From JAIXWP01 sp049318685 (GTDB lineage Bacteria > Bacteroidota > Bacteroidia > Flavobacteriales_D > Sanyastnellaceae): DNA of 9,261 nucleotides. The translations under genes and the position numbers were made by a program. Where the stretch lies: positions 1 to 9,261 of the forward strand of contig JBMOFW010000113.1 in the NCBI GenBank assembly GCA_049318685.1. Direction: 5' to 3'. Positions 1 to 6,201 of the stretch are shown in pieces. A model generated the notes under the pieces. The model did no database searches, had not been told where the DNA came from, and saw nothing but the letters and a program-made list of their open reading frames with translations. Positions within the stretch are counted from its first letter, which is position 1. Each line of letters starts with the position of its first letter.

Positions 1-98
1 CTCCCGACACCCGTAACGAGCGCAGCGAGTGTCCAGTAGGTCGCGCAGCGACCGTCCCGTAGTCTCGCCAAAGGCGAGACGTCCCGTAGCGAGCGTAC
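1..98. repeat. Phased GC-rich hairpin repeat cluster
   Basis: This is a non-coding cluster built from a short repeated word followed by hairpins. GTCCCGTAG occurs at 54-62 and 81-89, with a one-mismatch copy GTCCAGTAG at 31-39. A related pair, CCGTAACGAGCG (11-22) and CCGTAGCGAGCG (84-95), differs at one base. Two perfect hairpins lie between the words: GGTCGC-GCA-GCGACC (39-53) and GTCTCGCC-AAA-GGCGAGAC (62-80), both with three-base loops. GACAC (6-10) and GTGTC (29-33) form a weaker third pair. The unit spacing is 23 and 27 bases. The cluster is much richer in G+C than the intergenic DNA to its right and probably continues past the left edge. It resembles REP/BIME-type intergenic repeats in form; I do not recognise the family. 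Confidence 0.7.
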
Positions 99-105
99 TG
101 TGCCC

Positions 106-113
106 TATATTTG
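106..113 (+). promoter_or_regulatory. Candidate -7 promoter box of the small membrane protein gene
   Basis: TATATTTG matches all fixed positions of the Bacteroidota -7 consensus TAnnTTTG. It lies just after the hairpin repeats and exactly four bases before the ATG at 118. No -33 TTTG is seen at the usual distance; that region is occupied by repeat sequence. If used, transcription would begin at about the A of the ATG. Confidence 0.45.
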
Positions 114-117
114 TGGT

Positions 118-348
118 ATGATTACACGGAAATTCACCATGATCTACTTCGGGCTTGCACCGGTGCTGTTTGCCCTGAGTTGGTACATTTCATACAAAAT
201 CCAAATCACTTTCATGACCGTGGGAACAGGTCATCTGCCAGCCAACTCGAATAACAAACCACTCATATATGCAAGCATATTCAGTGGAATATACCTGGCT
301 GCCTATCTCGTCATTAGAGACATCTACCGTCCCACAAATCATAAGTAA
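118..348 (+). CDS. Small two-helix membrane protein, function unknown
   Basis: This gene encodes a 76-residue hypothetical protein. It opens with a short basic stretch (MITRKF), followed by a hydrophobic segment of about residues 8-25 (IYFGLAPVLFALSWYISY). A polar loop of about residues 30-50 comes next, then a second hydrophobic segment of about residues 53-69 (LIYASIFSGIYLAAYLVI) and a short polar tail. Two transmembrane helices with a small loop are therefore likely. I do not recognise the family. The ATG at 118 is chosen because a TATATTTG box ends four bases upstream; a GTG at 100 would overlap that box, and an internal ATG at 139 is also possible. The gene ends with TAA 82 bases before recA and is probably transcribed separately. 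Its shortness and lack of homology clues keep confidence moderate. Confidence 0.5.
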   Translation: MITRKFTMIYFGLAPVLFALSWYISYKIQITFMTVGTGHLPANSNNKPLIYASIFSGIYLAAYLVIRDIYRPTNHK

Positions 349-368
349 TTAACAATATGCAAACTTTT

Positions 369-390
369 TAACCTTGTAAATAGGTTACAA
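369..390 (+). promoter_or_regulatory. recA promoter region with overlapping inverted repeats
   Basis: Two interlocking inverted repeats lie 41 to 62 bases before the recA ATG: TAACCT-N7-AGGTTA (369-374/382-387) and TTGTAA-N5-TTACAA (374-379/385-390). The first arm, TAACCTTG (369-376), matches the TAnnTTTG -7 box at all but one position, so a protein bound here would block the promoter. Position before recA suggests an SOS-type or other damage-responsive operator, but this is inference: I do not recognise the motif as a known LexA site, and no good -33 element is visible. Confidence 0.4.
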
Positions 391-430
391 TGTCACCTGC
401 ATACCTTGCACCCATCAAACAATTAATGCC

Positions 431-1444
431 ATGGCAGAAATCAATAAAGAAAAGCTAAAAGCATTGCAACTCGCAATGGACAAAATGGAAAAGACTTACG
501 GCAAAGGTGCTGTAATGAAGTTGGGAGACAATGCGCAAGAGCAAATTGAAGCGATTCCTTCAGGCTCAATTGGTATCGACCTCGCACTCGGTATTGGCGG
601 CTATCCCAAAGGACGTATCGTTGAAATTTACGGTCCGGAATCTTCTGGTAAAACCACCTTGGCTATCCATGCCATCGCCGAAGCACAAAAACTCGGCGGT
701 ATCTGCGCCATCATCGACGCCGAACACGCGTTTGATAAATTCTACGCAGAAGCCCTCGGTGTGGATACAGAAAACCTCCTCATCTCACAACCCGACCACG
801 GTGAACAAGGTCTCGAAATTGCCGACAACCTCATCCGTTCTGGCGCTATCGACCTCATCGTGATCGACTCTGTAGCGGCGTTGACGCCACGCGCGGAGAT
901 CGAAGGCGAAATGGGTGATGCCAATGTAGGTGTGCAAGCCCGATTGATGTCGAAAGCCCTTCGCAAACTCACGGCAACCATCAGCAAAACCGGATGCTGC
1001 TGTATCTTCATCAACCAGCTCCGCGAAAAAATCGGTGTGATGTTCGGCAACCCCGAAACCACCACCGGTGGTAACGCCCTCAAATTCTACGCTTCGGTGC
1101 GTATCGATATCCGTCGTACTCAACAAATCAAAGATGGCGAACAAGCTATCGGTAACCGTGCGAAAGTGAAAGTCGTGAAAAACAAAGTAGCCCCTCCATT
1201 CCGCCAAGCGGAGTTTGATATCATCTTCGGACACGGTATCAGCAAAATCGGCGAAATGATCGACATGGGTGTTGACCTCAACGTGATCAAGAAAAGCGGA
1301 AGCTGGTTTAGCTATGGCGAAACCAAACTCGGCCAAGGTCGCGATGCAGTAAAACAACTCCTCGACGACAACCCCGAACTTCAAGAAGAAATCGAAACGA
1401 AAGTGCGTGCAGCTATCGCCGCTAAGGCAGTCGCTAACGCGTAA
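431..1444 (+). CDS. recA: Recombinase RecA
   Basis: RecA is an ATP-dependent strand-exchange protein for homologous recombination and DNA repair; in species with LexA it also triggers LexA self-cleavage. The 337-residue product is within the normal range. After an N-terminal helix (1-30) comes the ATPase core, with Walker A GPESSGKT at 68-75, the catalytic glutamate in DAEHA (E98), and Walker B LIVIDS with D146. The DNA-binding loops follow: L1 near 159-167 (EMGDANVG) and L2 near 197-213 (REKIGVMFGNPETTTGG), preceded by the nucleotide-sensing Q196. The C-terminal domain ends AAIAAKAVANA, without the long acidic tail of E. coli RecA. Three cysteines in a row (189-191) precede FINQ. The gene is a single transcription unit: an inverted repeat lies upstream and a strong hairpin terminator starts 19 bases after the TAA. 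No Shine-Dalgarno is evident. Confidence 0.98.
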   Translation: MAEINKEKLKALQLAMDKMEKTYGKGAVMKLGDNAQEQIEAIPSGSIGIDLALGIGGYPKGRIVEIYGPESSGKTTLAIHAIAEAQKLGGICAIIDAEHAFDKFYAEALGVDTENLLISQPDHGEQGLEIADNLIRSGAIDLIVIDSVAALTPRAEIEGEMGDANVGVQARLMSKALRKLTATISKTGCCCIFINQLREKIGVMFGNPETTTGGNALKFYASVRIDIRRTQQIKDGEQAIGNRAKVKVVKNKVAPPFRQAEFDIIFGHGISKIGEMIDMGVDLNVIKKSGSWFSYGETKLGQGRDAVKQLLDDNPELQEEIETKVRAAIAAKAVANA

Positions 1445-1462
1445 AAAAATCCACTTTTTTTG

Positions 1463-1493
1463 GCCCATGATTATCCACATCATGGGCTTTTTT
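1463..1493 (+). terminator. Intrinsic terminator of recA
   Basis: A perfect 9-bp stem GCCCATGAT (1463-1471) / ATCATGGGC (1479-1487) with a 7-base loop is followed directly by six T residues (1488-1493). It starts 19 bases after the recA stop codon. A run of seven T residues also precedes the stem. The loop plus one flanking base on each side spells TTATCCACA. Confidence 0.93.
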
Positions 1494-1507
1494 ATGCGAT
1501 AATATCC

Positions 1508-1515
1508 GACCTTTG
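1508..1515 (+). promoter_or_regulatory. Candidate -7 box of the TPR lipoprotein gene
   Basis: GACCTTTG differs from TAnnTTTG at one fixed position and lies exactly four bases before the ATG at 1520. It sits just downstream of the recA terminator, where a new promoter is required. No TTTG is found at the -33 position, so the call is tentative. Confidence 0.35.
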
Positions 1516-1519
1516 ACAC

Positions 1520-2551
1520 ATGAAGTATTTTTCAGCTCTTGTTATACTGTGCACTTTGGTGGCTTGCCAATCCTGCAACTCCAATGCGACCGATTCTACC
1601 AACGCTAACTCGACTATTTCACCGGACAGTATTCTTATTGTGCTCAACAATAAAATCACGGCCGAACCCAACAACTATTCAAATTACCTCGAACGTGCAG
1701 CGTATTACACAGGCATCTCTGATTTCAATTCAGCACTCAAAGACATCGATCGCGCTATCGCTGTAGATAGTTCGAAAGCCGATATCTTTTTAATGAAAGG
1801 GGATATTCATTTCAAAATGCAAAACGATAAGGATGCGTACAAGGAGTATGTGCATTGCATCGCCATCGATCCACAAAATACAGATTGTCTTTTGAAAAAA
1901 GCGGCGTTGGATATTGTCAACCGTCAATACAGTTTTGCTATTTCACAAATCAATACGGCCTTGCAAGTCAACAATGCGTTGCCCTATGCTTACTATCTGA
2001 AAGGCCGTCTGTACAAGGAAACCGGCGATACCACACTTGCACTTTCATCGTATCAAACTGCCATCGAAGTTGATCCGACTTATTATGATGCTTACATCGA
2101 AGCCGGTCTACTGCATCATGCTCGCCGAGATGATTTGGCCAAAGAATATTTCCGTTCTGCCATTGAAGTCAAACCCAACTACGTTGAGCCGTGGTACAAC
2201 TTGGCCATGAGTTATCAAGAAACCGGATTAAAAAACAAAAGCCATTTCAAACAAGCTTTTGCTTGCTATGATTCCATTTTGAAAATTGATCCGAATTTCG
2301 CGAGTGCTTATTTCAACAAAGGATTTATTTATTTGGAATACATGCAACAGTACGATTCATCGGCCACGCAGCTGACCAAAGCGATTGAGCGTTTTCCAAA
2401 ATATTTCCAAGCGTATTATAATCGTGGACTGTGTTACGAAAGCATGGATAAAATCAAAGAAGCCGAATCGGATTACCGCATGGCACTCAACATCAATCCA
2501 CAATACACGCCGGCAGCTCTAAGTTTGGAGCGTGTTTTGAAAATGCATTAG
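1520..2551 (+). CDS. TPR-repeat lipoprotein
   Basis: This gene encodes a 343-residue protein predicted to be a lipoprotein. A type II signal peptide ends in the lipobox LVAC, with the lipidated cysteine at residue 16, followed by a Ser/Thr/Asn-rich linker to about residue 35. The rest is a solenoid of about eight tetratricopeptide repeats (roughly 53-329). These show the usual pattern of small and aromatic residues and end in motifs such as AIAVDSS, AIEVDPTYYDAY, AIEVKPNYVEPWYNLA and ALNINPQYTPAAL. TPR arrays are protein-interaction scaffolds; the partner cannot be read from sequence, and no catalytic domain is present. The gene is monocistronic, just downstream of the recA terminator. Its TAG stop is followed in frame by TAA and overlaps the stop codon of the convergent gene on the other strand. 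Confidence 0.88.
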   Translation: MKYFSALVILCTLVACQSCNSNATDSTNANSTISPDSILIVLNNKITAEPNNYSNYLERAAYYTGISDFNSALKDIDRAIAVDSSKADIFLMKGDIHFKMQNDKDAYKEYVHCIAIDPQNTDCLLKKAALDIVNRQYSFAISQINTALQVNNALPYAYYLKGRLYKETGDTTLALSSYQTAIEVDPTYYDAYIEAGLLHHARRDDLAKEYFRSAIEVKPNYVEPWYNLAMSYQETGLKNKSHFKQAFACYDSILKIDPNFASAYFNKGFIYLEYMQQYDSSATQLTKAIERFPKYFQAYYNRGLCYESMDKIKEAESDYRMALNINPQYTPAALSLERVLKMH

Positions 2552-4320
2552 TAACGAATTTTCGGCGTATACTCATATTCGTGCTCCGTTGCCTCACCGG
2601 GAATCACTTCATACTCGAAGTTGAGGATCGTGCGTTTGTAATAGATGATGTTCGGATCAGCCGGATCATAGACGGTGAGATACAATTCCATTTGCGCGTA
2701 AGCATCGTTGGCTTCTGTGATAATGATGTCGACACCTTGGTTGGATACACCGGCTTCATCCATTACGATACCAGTTCTTTCATCCGCCAAGACTTCATTT
2801 CGTCCTTCTTGATAGATTTTATAGACACCCAAATCCAATTTGAGATGAATGATATTTTTTCCTGAACCATATATTTCTACATCATAAAAAACAGGTTCAC
2901 CGAAGATCATCGCATCCCCCATCATCACATGTTCGATATCGTATTTCACGACAATTTCTTTTTTTCTCCCTTTCGCTGACGCCAAGTACATGCGGTTGTT
3001 TCCAGTGTCCGATATCAGAATTTTTCCAAATCCGGTGGCCAATCCCATCATGGCGCCGAACTTGCGTTTTCCGCCATCAGAGACCACTTCGAAACCAGTG
3101 TTTTCGAAGCGCACCAATCCTTTACCAGCGATAAATCCATACAATTTCTTTTTGTAAACAACTAGAGCTGTTGGCCTTTCCGAAGCACTTGGTGGATCGA
3201 ATAATACAGAGACAACTTGATTTTCTACCGATACAATGCGCCCCAAATTAGTGAGTACAAGAAGGGCATTGTTTTTTATCACCATCTTGATCGGGTACTC
3301 GCTTGCCGAGCGAAACGCTCCGCTGAGCACAATTTCTCCACGATGCGCAAATCGAGCGATGCTATATTGATGAATGCTTTTTGAAGCCGCATCCAACACC
3401 AGCAACATGGTATCTTGTACCTCCACATCCAGCGGGTGACGCAAATAGCTACCCACCGCTGCTGTTTGAAAATCATACACAATTTTTGAGGATGTTTCAA
3501 TGGCCTTCACTTTGTTGTTGGTCTGATCCACGAAGAACACTTGATCGGTGCGACTATCGAAAGCCATTCCAGCTACACGTCCAAAACGAGAAGCTCTGAA
3601 AGAAGCATTTACATCACCACTTTTTCCGCCTCCTACGAAATCAACCAAATCACCGCCTTGGGTGTATATCGCAATGCGATTCTTGGTGTTTTCGGCTACA
3701 TAAATAAAACTATGATCGTCATCCACTACGGTCTCTGATGGCGACTCCAACAACGGATCGGCGTAGTTACTCCACTCCGCTTCCGGTTTGATTTGCCAAT
3801 AGGCAAAAGGCGGAGTGCTTCCCTCCTTGAGTAATTTTTTCAACTCCAACATGACCTCTTCCATTCGGCCAAATTCACTCAGATTAAATTGGGAATAGTA
3901 TTCAGTATTCCGATGAATGACCAACATGGGCAATACTGCATTATCCGCAGCAAATGGCTCAAGCGTATTGGTAATACCCACGGTATGATTGATACCATAT
4001 TCGTTGGCAAAATTCTTCAAATCACCCACCGAGATGGCTTTCGTGCTATCTTTTTTGATGATCGAAATCAATTGAATTTGTTGATTCGTCAAAACGAAAG
4101 CTTCGAGTTGTTGTGCGTATGACACGGCAACAGGGTCATTCAAATCCCAGATATACGTGACAAGAATCTTATCTTTAAAGGTATTGGGATGCAAAACATA
4201 CTCCTGATTCAACCAGTAAATGGCGGGAGGACTTGGATACTTACTAAATGGATTTTGTCCATGAACCGCAGAAGCCACGAGCATCAAGCAACCTATCAAA
4301 AAAACAACTACACTTCGCAT
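2548..4320 (-). CDS. Exported Trx-like/NHL beta-propeller protein
   Basis: This gene encodes a 590-residue exported protein. A signal peptide (about 1-21, MRSVVVFLIGCLMLVASAVHG) precedes a thioredoxin-fold-like region (about 30-165). Where redoxins have WCxxC, this protein has IWDLNDPVAV (57-66), and the predicted mature chain contains no cysteine at all, so it cannot act as a dithiol oxidoreductase. Residues of about 190-450 show NHL-propeller blades: YVAENTKNRIAIY (207-219), FFVDQTNNKVKAIE (262-275), LLVLDAASKSIHQYS (306-320) and ISDTGNNRMYLAS (436-448). A beta-rich C-terminal domain (about 470-590) follows. The order Trx-like, NHL, beta-domain matches animal NHLRC2 and its bacterial relatives, from family knowledge; the function is unknown. 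It is convergent with the TPR lipoprotein gene and lies just beyond the rplT operon terminator. Confidence 0.8.
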   Translation of the reverse strand: MRSVVVFLIGCLMLVASAVHGQNPFSKYPSPPAIYWLNQEYVLHPNTFKDKILVTYIWDLNDPVAVSYAQQLEAFVLTNQQIQLISIIKKDSTKAISVGDLKNFANEYGINHTVGITNTLEPFAADNAVLPMLVIHRNTEYYSQFNLSEFGRMEEVMLELKKLLKEGSTPPFAYWQIKPEAEWSNYADPLLESPSETVVDDDHSFIYVAENTKNRIAIYTQGGDLVDFVGGGKSGDVNASFRASRFGRVAGMAFDSRTDQVFFVDQTNNKVKAIETSSKIVYDFQTAAVGSYLRHPLDVEVQDTMLLVLDAASKSIHQYSIARFAHRGEIVLSGAFRSASEYPIKMVIKNNALLVLTNLGRIVSVENQVVSVLFDPPSASERPTALVVYKKKLYGFIAGKGLVRFENTGFEVVSDGGKRKFGAMMGLATGFGKILISDTGNNRMYLASAKGRKKEIVVKYDIEHVMMGDAMIFGEPVFYDVEIYGSGKNIIHLKLDLGVYKIYQEGRNEVLADERTGIVMDEAGVSNQGVDIIITEANDAYAQMELYLTVYDPADPNIIYYKRTILNFEYEVIPGEATEHEYEYTPKIRY

Positions 4321-4342
4321 AAGGGGAAATTAGTAATGAGGC

Positions 4343-4350
4343 TAAAGTTA
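4343..4350 (-). promoter_or_regulatory. Candidate -7 box of the NHL protein gene
   Basis: On the minus strand TAACTTTA matches TAnnTTTG except for the last base. It lies between the rplT terminator and the ATG at 4320, giving a predicted leader of about 16 bases. No -33 element is evident. The call rests mainly on the need for a promoter after the terminator. Confidence 0.25.
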
Positions 4351-4362
4351 AGTATAGTCCAA

Positions 4363-4391
4363 TAAAAAACCCTCACCAATGGTGAGGGTTT
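4363..4391 (-). terminator. Intrinsic terminator of the thrS-infC-rpmI-rplT operon
   Basis: On the minus strand a perfect 11-bp stem (4391-4381 with 4377-4367) encloses the three-base loop ATT; its last arm runs into a T tract formed by the A residues at 4364-4369. It begins 24 bases after the rplT stop codon, the expected place for the end of the operon. Confidence 0.93.
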
Positions 4392-4415
4392 GTATTCTTT
4401 TTGTCGCTGTGAAAA

Positions 4416-4760
4416 TTATTTCACTTTGTCCACCACAGCTTTGAAAGCTTCTGGGTGGTTCATGGCGAGGTCAGCAAGAACCTTACGGTTCAACTCGATA
4501 CCGCTTTTGTGGATCTTACCCATGAATTGAGAGTAAGACAAATCGTGTTGACGCACACCGGCGTTGATACGTTGAATCCACAAAGCACGGAAATCGCGCT
4601 TTTTCAGCTTACGACCTACATACGCGTAGGTCAACGCTTTTTCTACTGAGTTTTTCGCTACGGTATAAACGTTCTTTCTAGAACCGAAATACCCTTTGGC
4701 CAGTTTTAAAATTTTCTTTCTTCTGGCTCTTGATGCGACTGCATTTTTTGCTCTTGGCAT
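4416..4760 (-). CDS. rplT: 50S ribosomal protein L20
   Basis: Ribosomal protein L20 (bL20) binds 23S rRNA early in 50S assembly. The 114-residue product has the usual length. It opens with the basic MPRAKNAVASRARRKKILKLAKGYFGSRKN, the extended RNA-binding arm, followed by the conserved helical part including RKLKKRDFRALWIQRINAG (about 50-68). The globular C-terminal end reads IELNRKVLADLAMNHPEAF. It is the last gene of the operon, followed by a strong terminator. The gap to rpmI is 103 bases, much longer than the infC-rpmI gap. L20 autoregulates this operon through its mRNA in several bacteria, but I could not identify a convincing L20 target structure here. The leader just before the ATG is A-rich, with no Shine-Dalgarno. 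Confidence 0.98.
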   Translation of the reverse strand: MPRAKNAVASRARRKKILKLAKGYFGSRKNVYTVAKNSVEKALTYAYVGRKLKKRDFRALWIQRINAGVRQHDLSYSQFMGKIHKSGIELNRKVLADLAMNHPEAFKAVVDKVK

Positions 4761-4863
4761 TTTTTTGTGTTTTTTGACTGCGGTGCCGAATACAACTTTG
4801 GTCTATTCGATCTTTTAGTTACCGGTGGTCGGGTTAAACATTACCGTTGCTTTTGTTGATTTA

Positions 4864-5064
4864 TTAAGCGGAGGCAAGCAACTGGGCCTTGATCGATTTC
4901 ACGTCTGAAGGGTGAACGAGAGTGTCATTGCTCAAGTGGCGTTTCCGTTTGGTCGCCTTCTTGGTCAAAATGTGTCTCTTGAACGCACTTTTACGTTTAA
5001 TCTTACCGCTACCGGTGAGCTTGAAACGCTTCTTCGCACCGGATTTGGTTTTTGCTTTTGGCAT
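4864..5064 (-). CDS. rpmI: 50S ribosomal protein L35
   Basis: Ribosomal protein L35 (bL35) is a small, very basic component of the large subunit. The 66-residue product shows the family signature MPKAKTKSGAKKRFKLTGSGK at the start and the lysine/arginine-rich HILTKKATKRKRHL in the middle (about 31-44). The C-terminal part is short and helical. The length agrees with the family (about 65). The gene lies 29 bases downstream of infC and 103 bases upstream of rplT, so it is co-transcribed. It ends with two in-frame TAA codons in a row. No Shine-Dalgarno is visible ahead of the ATG, only an A/T-rich leader. Confidence 0.97.
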   Translation of the reverse strand: MPKAKTKSGAKKRFKLTGSGKIKRKSAFKRHILTKKATKRKRHLSNDTLVHPSDVKSIKAQLLASA

Positions 5065-5093
5065 TGTTATAAAATTTAAACGAATTAATATCC

Positions 5094-5633
5094 TTACTTC
5101 TTTTTCGGATTGATCACCACAAACATCTTCTTTCCTTCCAACTTCGGCAATTGCTCCGGAATCCCATATTCTGCCAATTCTTGAATGAACTTAAGCAAAA
5201 GGATTTCTCCTCTTTCCTTAAATACAATCGAACGTCCTTTAAAGAACACATATGATCTCACCTTGCTTCCTTCTTTGAGGAAGTTGATGGCATGTTTCAA
5301 TTTAAAATCGAAGTCATGCTCATCGGTGTTAGGACCAAATCGAATCTCCTTAACGGTCACGTTCACCTGTTTGGCCTTCATCTCCTTTTGTTTCTTCTTT
5401 TGATCATAGAGAAACTTCTTGTAGTCGATGAGTCGGCATACCGGTGGAACGGCATTCGACGAAATTTCTACGAGGTCAACTTCTTGCTCCTGCGCTATGC
5501 GAAGGGCTTCGGCTCTGGTAAAAACGCCTGTTTCAATATTGTCTCCCACCAGACGAACTTCGGCTGCTGTGATCTTCTCATTGATACGGTGTTCAGGTTC
5601 CATCACCCGACGACCTCTCATTTCCTTCTTAAT
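5094..5633 (-). CDS. infC: Translation initiation factor IF-3, probable ATT start
   Basis: IF-3 binds the 30S subunit, keeps it apart from 50S and checks start codon and initiator tRNA pairing. The N-terminal domain includes EPEHRINEKITAAEVRLVGDN and VDLVEISSNAVPPVCRLIDYKKFL. A lysine-rich linker (KKKQKEMKAKQ) leads to the C-terminal domain, which contains VKEIRFGPNTDEHDFDFK and ends VVINPKKK. An ATG at 5621 gives 175 residues, but I place the start at ATT 5633-5631 (179 residues; E. coli IF-3 has 180). Upstream, the minus strand reads GGAGG (5645-5641), CCCC, ATT, ATT, and the frame stays open through both ATT codons. The spacing from GGAGG is 7 bases to the second ATT and 4 to the first. 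The ATG at 5621 has AAGGA almost touching it. In E. coli an AUU start lets IF-3 repress its own synthesis. The identity is certain; the exact start is inferred. Confidence 0.9.
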   Translation of the reverse strand: MKKEMRGRRVMEPEHRINEKITAAEVRLVGDNIETGVFTRAEALRIAQEQEVDLVEISSNAVPPVCRLIDYKKFLYDQKKKQKEMKAKQVNVTVKEIRFGPNTDEHDFDFKLKHAINFLKEGSKVRSYVFFKGRSIVFKERGEILLLKFIQELAEYGIPEQLPKLEGKKMFVVINPKKK

Positions 5634-5640
5634 AATGGGG

Positions 5641-5645
5641 CCTCC
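5641..5645 (-). promoter_or_regulatory. Shine-Dalgarno of infC, pointing to an ATT start
   Basis: On the minus strand GGAGG, within AAGGGAGG, lies 7 bases before ATT 5633 and 4 before ATT 5636. The other protein-coding genes in this window have A-rich or very short leaders without such a site, as is usual in Bacteroidota. The contrast supports dedicated translational control of infC. Confidence 0.6.
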
Positions 5646-5682
5646 CTTTTTTAAGTTTGTATTGGTATCTATCCCTGGTTTT

Positions 5683-6201
5683 TTAGGCCAGCATTTGTTT
5701 TATTTCGTCATTCACGCGGCTCACAAAATCCGCAATCGGCATTGAACCGAGGTCACCTTCGCCTTTTTTACGGGCAGATACGCTGTTTGAACCCTGCTCT
5801 TCCTCTCCAACCACCAGCATATACGGCACTTTCTCCAATTCTGCCTCACGAATTTTCTTGCCCACTTTCTCGTTACGCTCGTCAACGAGGGCGCGAATAT
5901 CGTAATTATTTAGTTCACTTGATACTTTCTTTGCATATTCATTGTATTTTTCACTCACCGGCAGGATCCTAACCTGCTCAGGAGTAAGCCATAACGGGAA
6001 CTGACCCGCGCAGTGCTCGATCAAAATAGCCACGAAACGTTCCATCGAACCAAATGGCGCACGGTGAATCATCACCGGACGGTGCTTTTGGTTGTCGGCA
6101 CCCGTGTATTCCAACTCAAAGCGCTCTGGCAAATTGTAGTCGATCTGAACGGTGCCCAATTGCCATTTGCGGCCAATCGCATCACGCACCATAAAGTCGA
6201 G
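5683..6201 (-). CDS. thrS: Threonyl-tRNA synthetase, C-terminal part after the in-frame stop
   Basis: This is the continuation of thrS in the same reading frame beyond the TAG at 6204-6202, residues 473-644 of the full frame. It starts LDFMVRDAIGRKWQLGTVQ, the direct sequel of the FYGPK motif. It holds the third zinc ligand (H518 in VMIHRA) and the class II motif 3 arginine (R527 in GSMERF). The anticodon-binding domain follows (about 540-644, from FPLWLTPEQVRILPVSE to the end). No other stop or frameshift is seen, so the rest of the gene is intact. An ATG at 6192-6190 lies only four codons after the stop. Translation from it would give 169 residues without the first half of the catalytic site, so it is unlikely to be a gene of its own. 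The full frame of 644 codons matches normal ThrRS length (E. coli 642). infC begins about 50 bases downstream. Confidence 0.85.
   Translation of the reverse strand, partial: LDFMVRDAIGRKWQLGTVQIDYNLPERFELEYTGADNQKHRPVMIHRAPFGSMERFVAILIEHCAGQFPLWLTPEQVRILPVSEKYNEYAKKVSSELNNYDIRALVDERNEKVGKKIREAELEKVPYMLVVGEEEQGSNSVSARKKGEGDLGSMPIADFVSRVNDEIKQMLA

Noticed and set aside
1..98. CRISPR array
   Set aside because: Repeats are only about 9 bases, spacing is short and uneven, and the intervening DNA is palindromic, unlike unique spacers. No cas genes are present.
100..117. GTG start at 100 for the small membrane protein
   Set aside because: It would put the perfect TATATTTG box inside the coding region; the ATG at 118 fits the box spacing seen at two other genes.
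785..1519. 244-residue open frame antisense to recA
   Set aside because: It is a shadow of the conserved recA codon pattern, runs through the terminator and shows no protein-like motif.
5683..6192. A separate 169-residue protein starting at the ATG just after the thrS stop (split ThrRS)
   Set aside because: It begins inside the catalytic domain and lacks the lysine and first half of the active site; one substituted codon in an otherwise continuous frame explains it better than a natural split.
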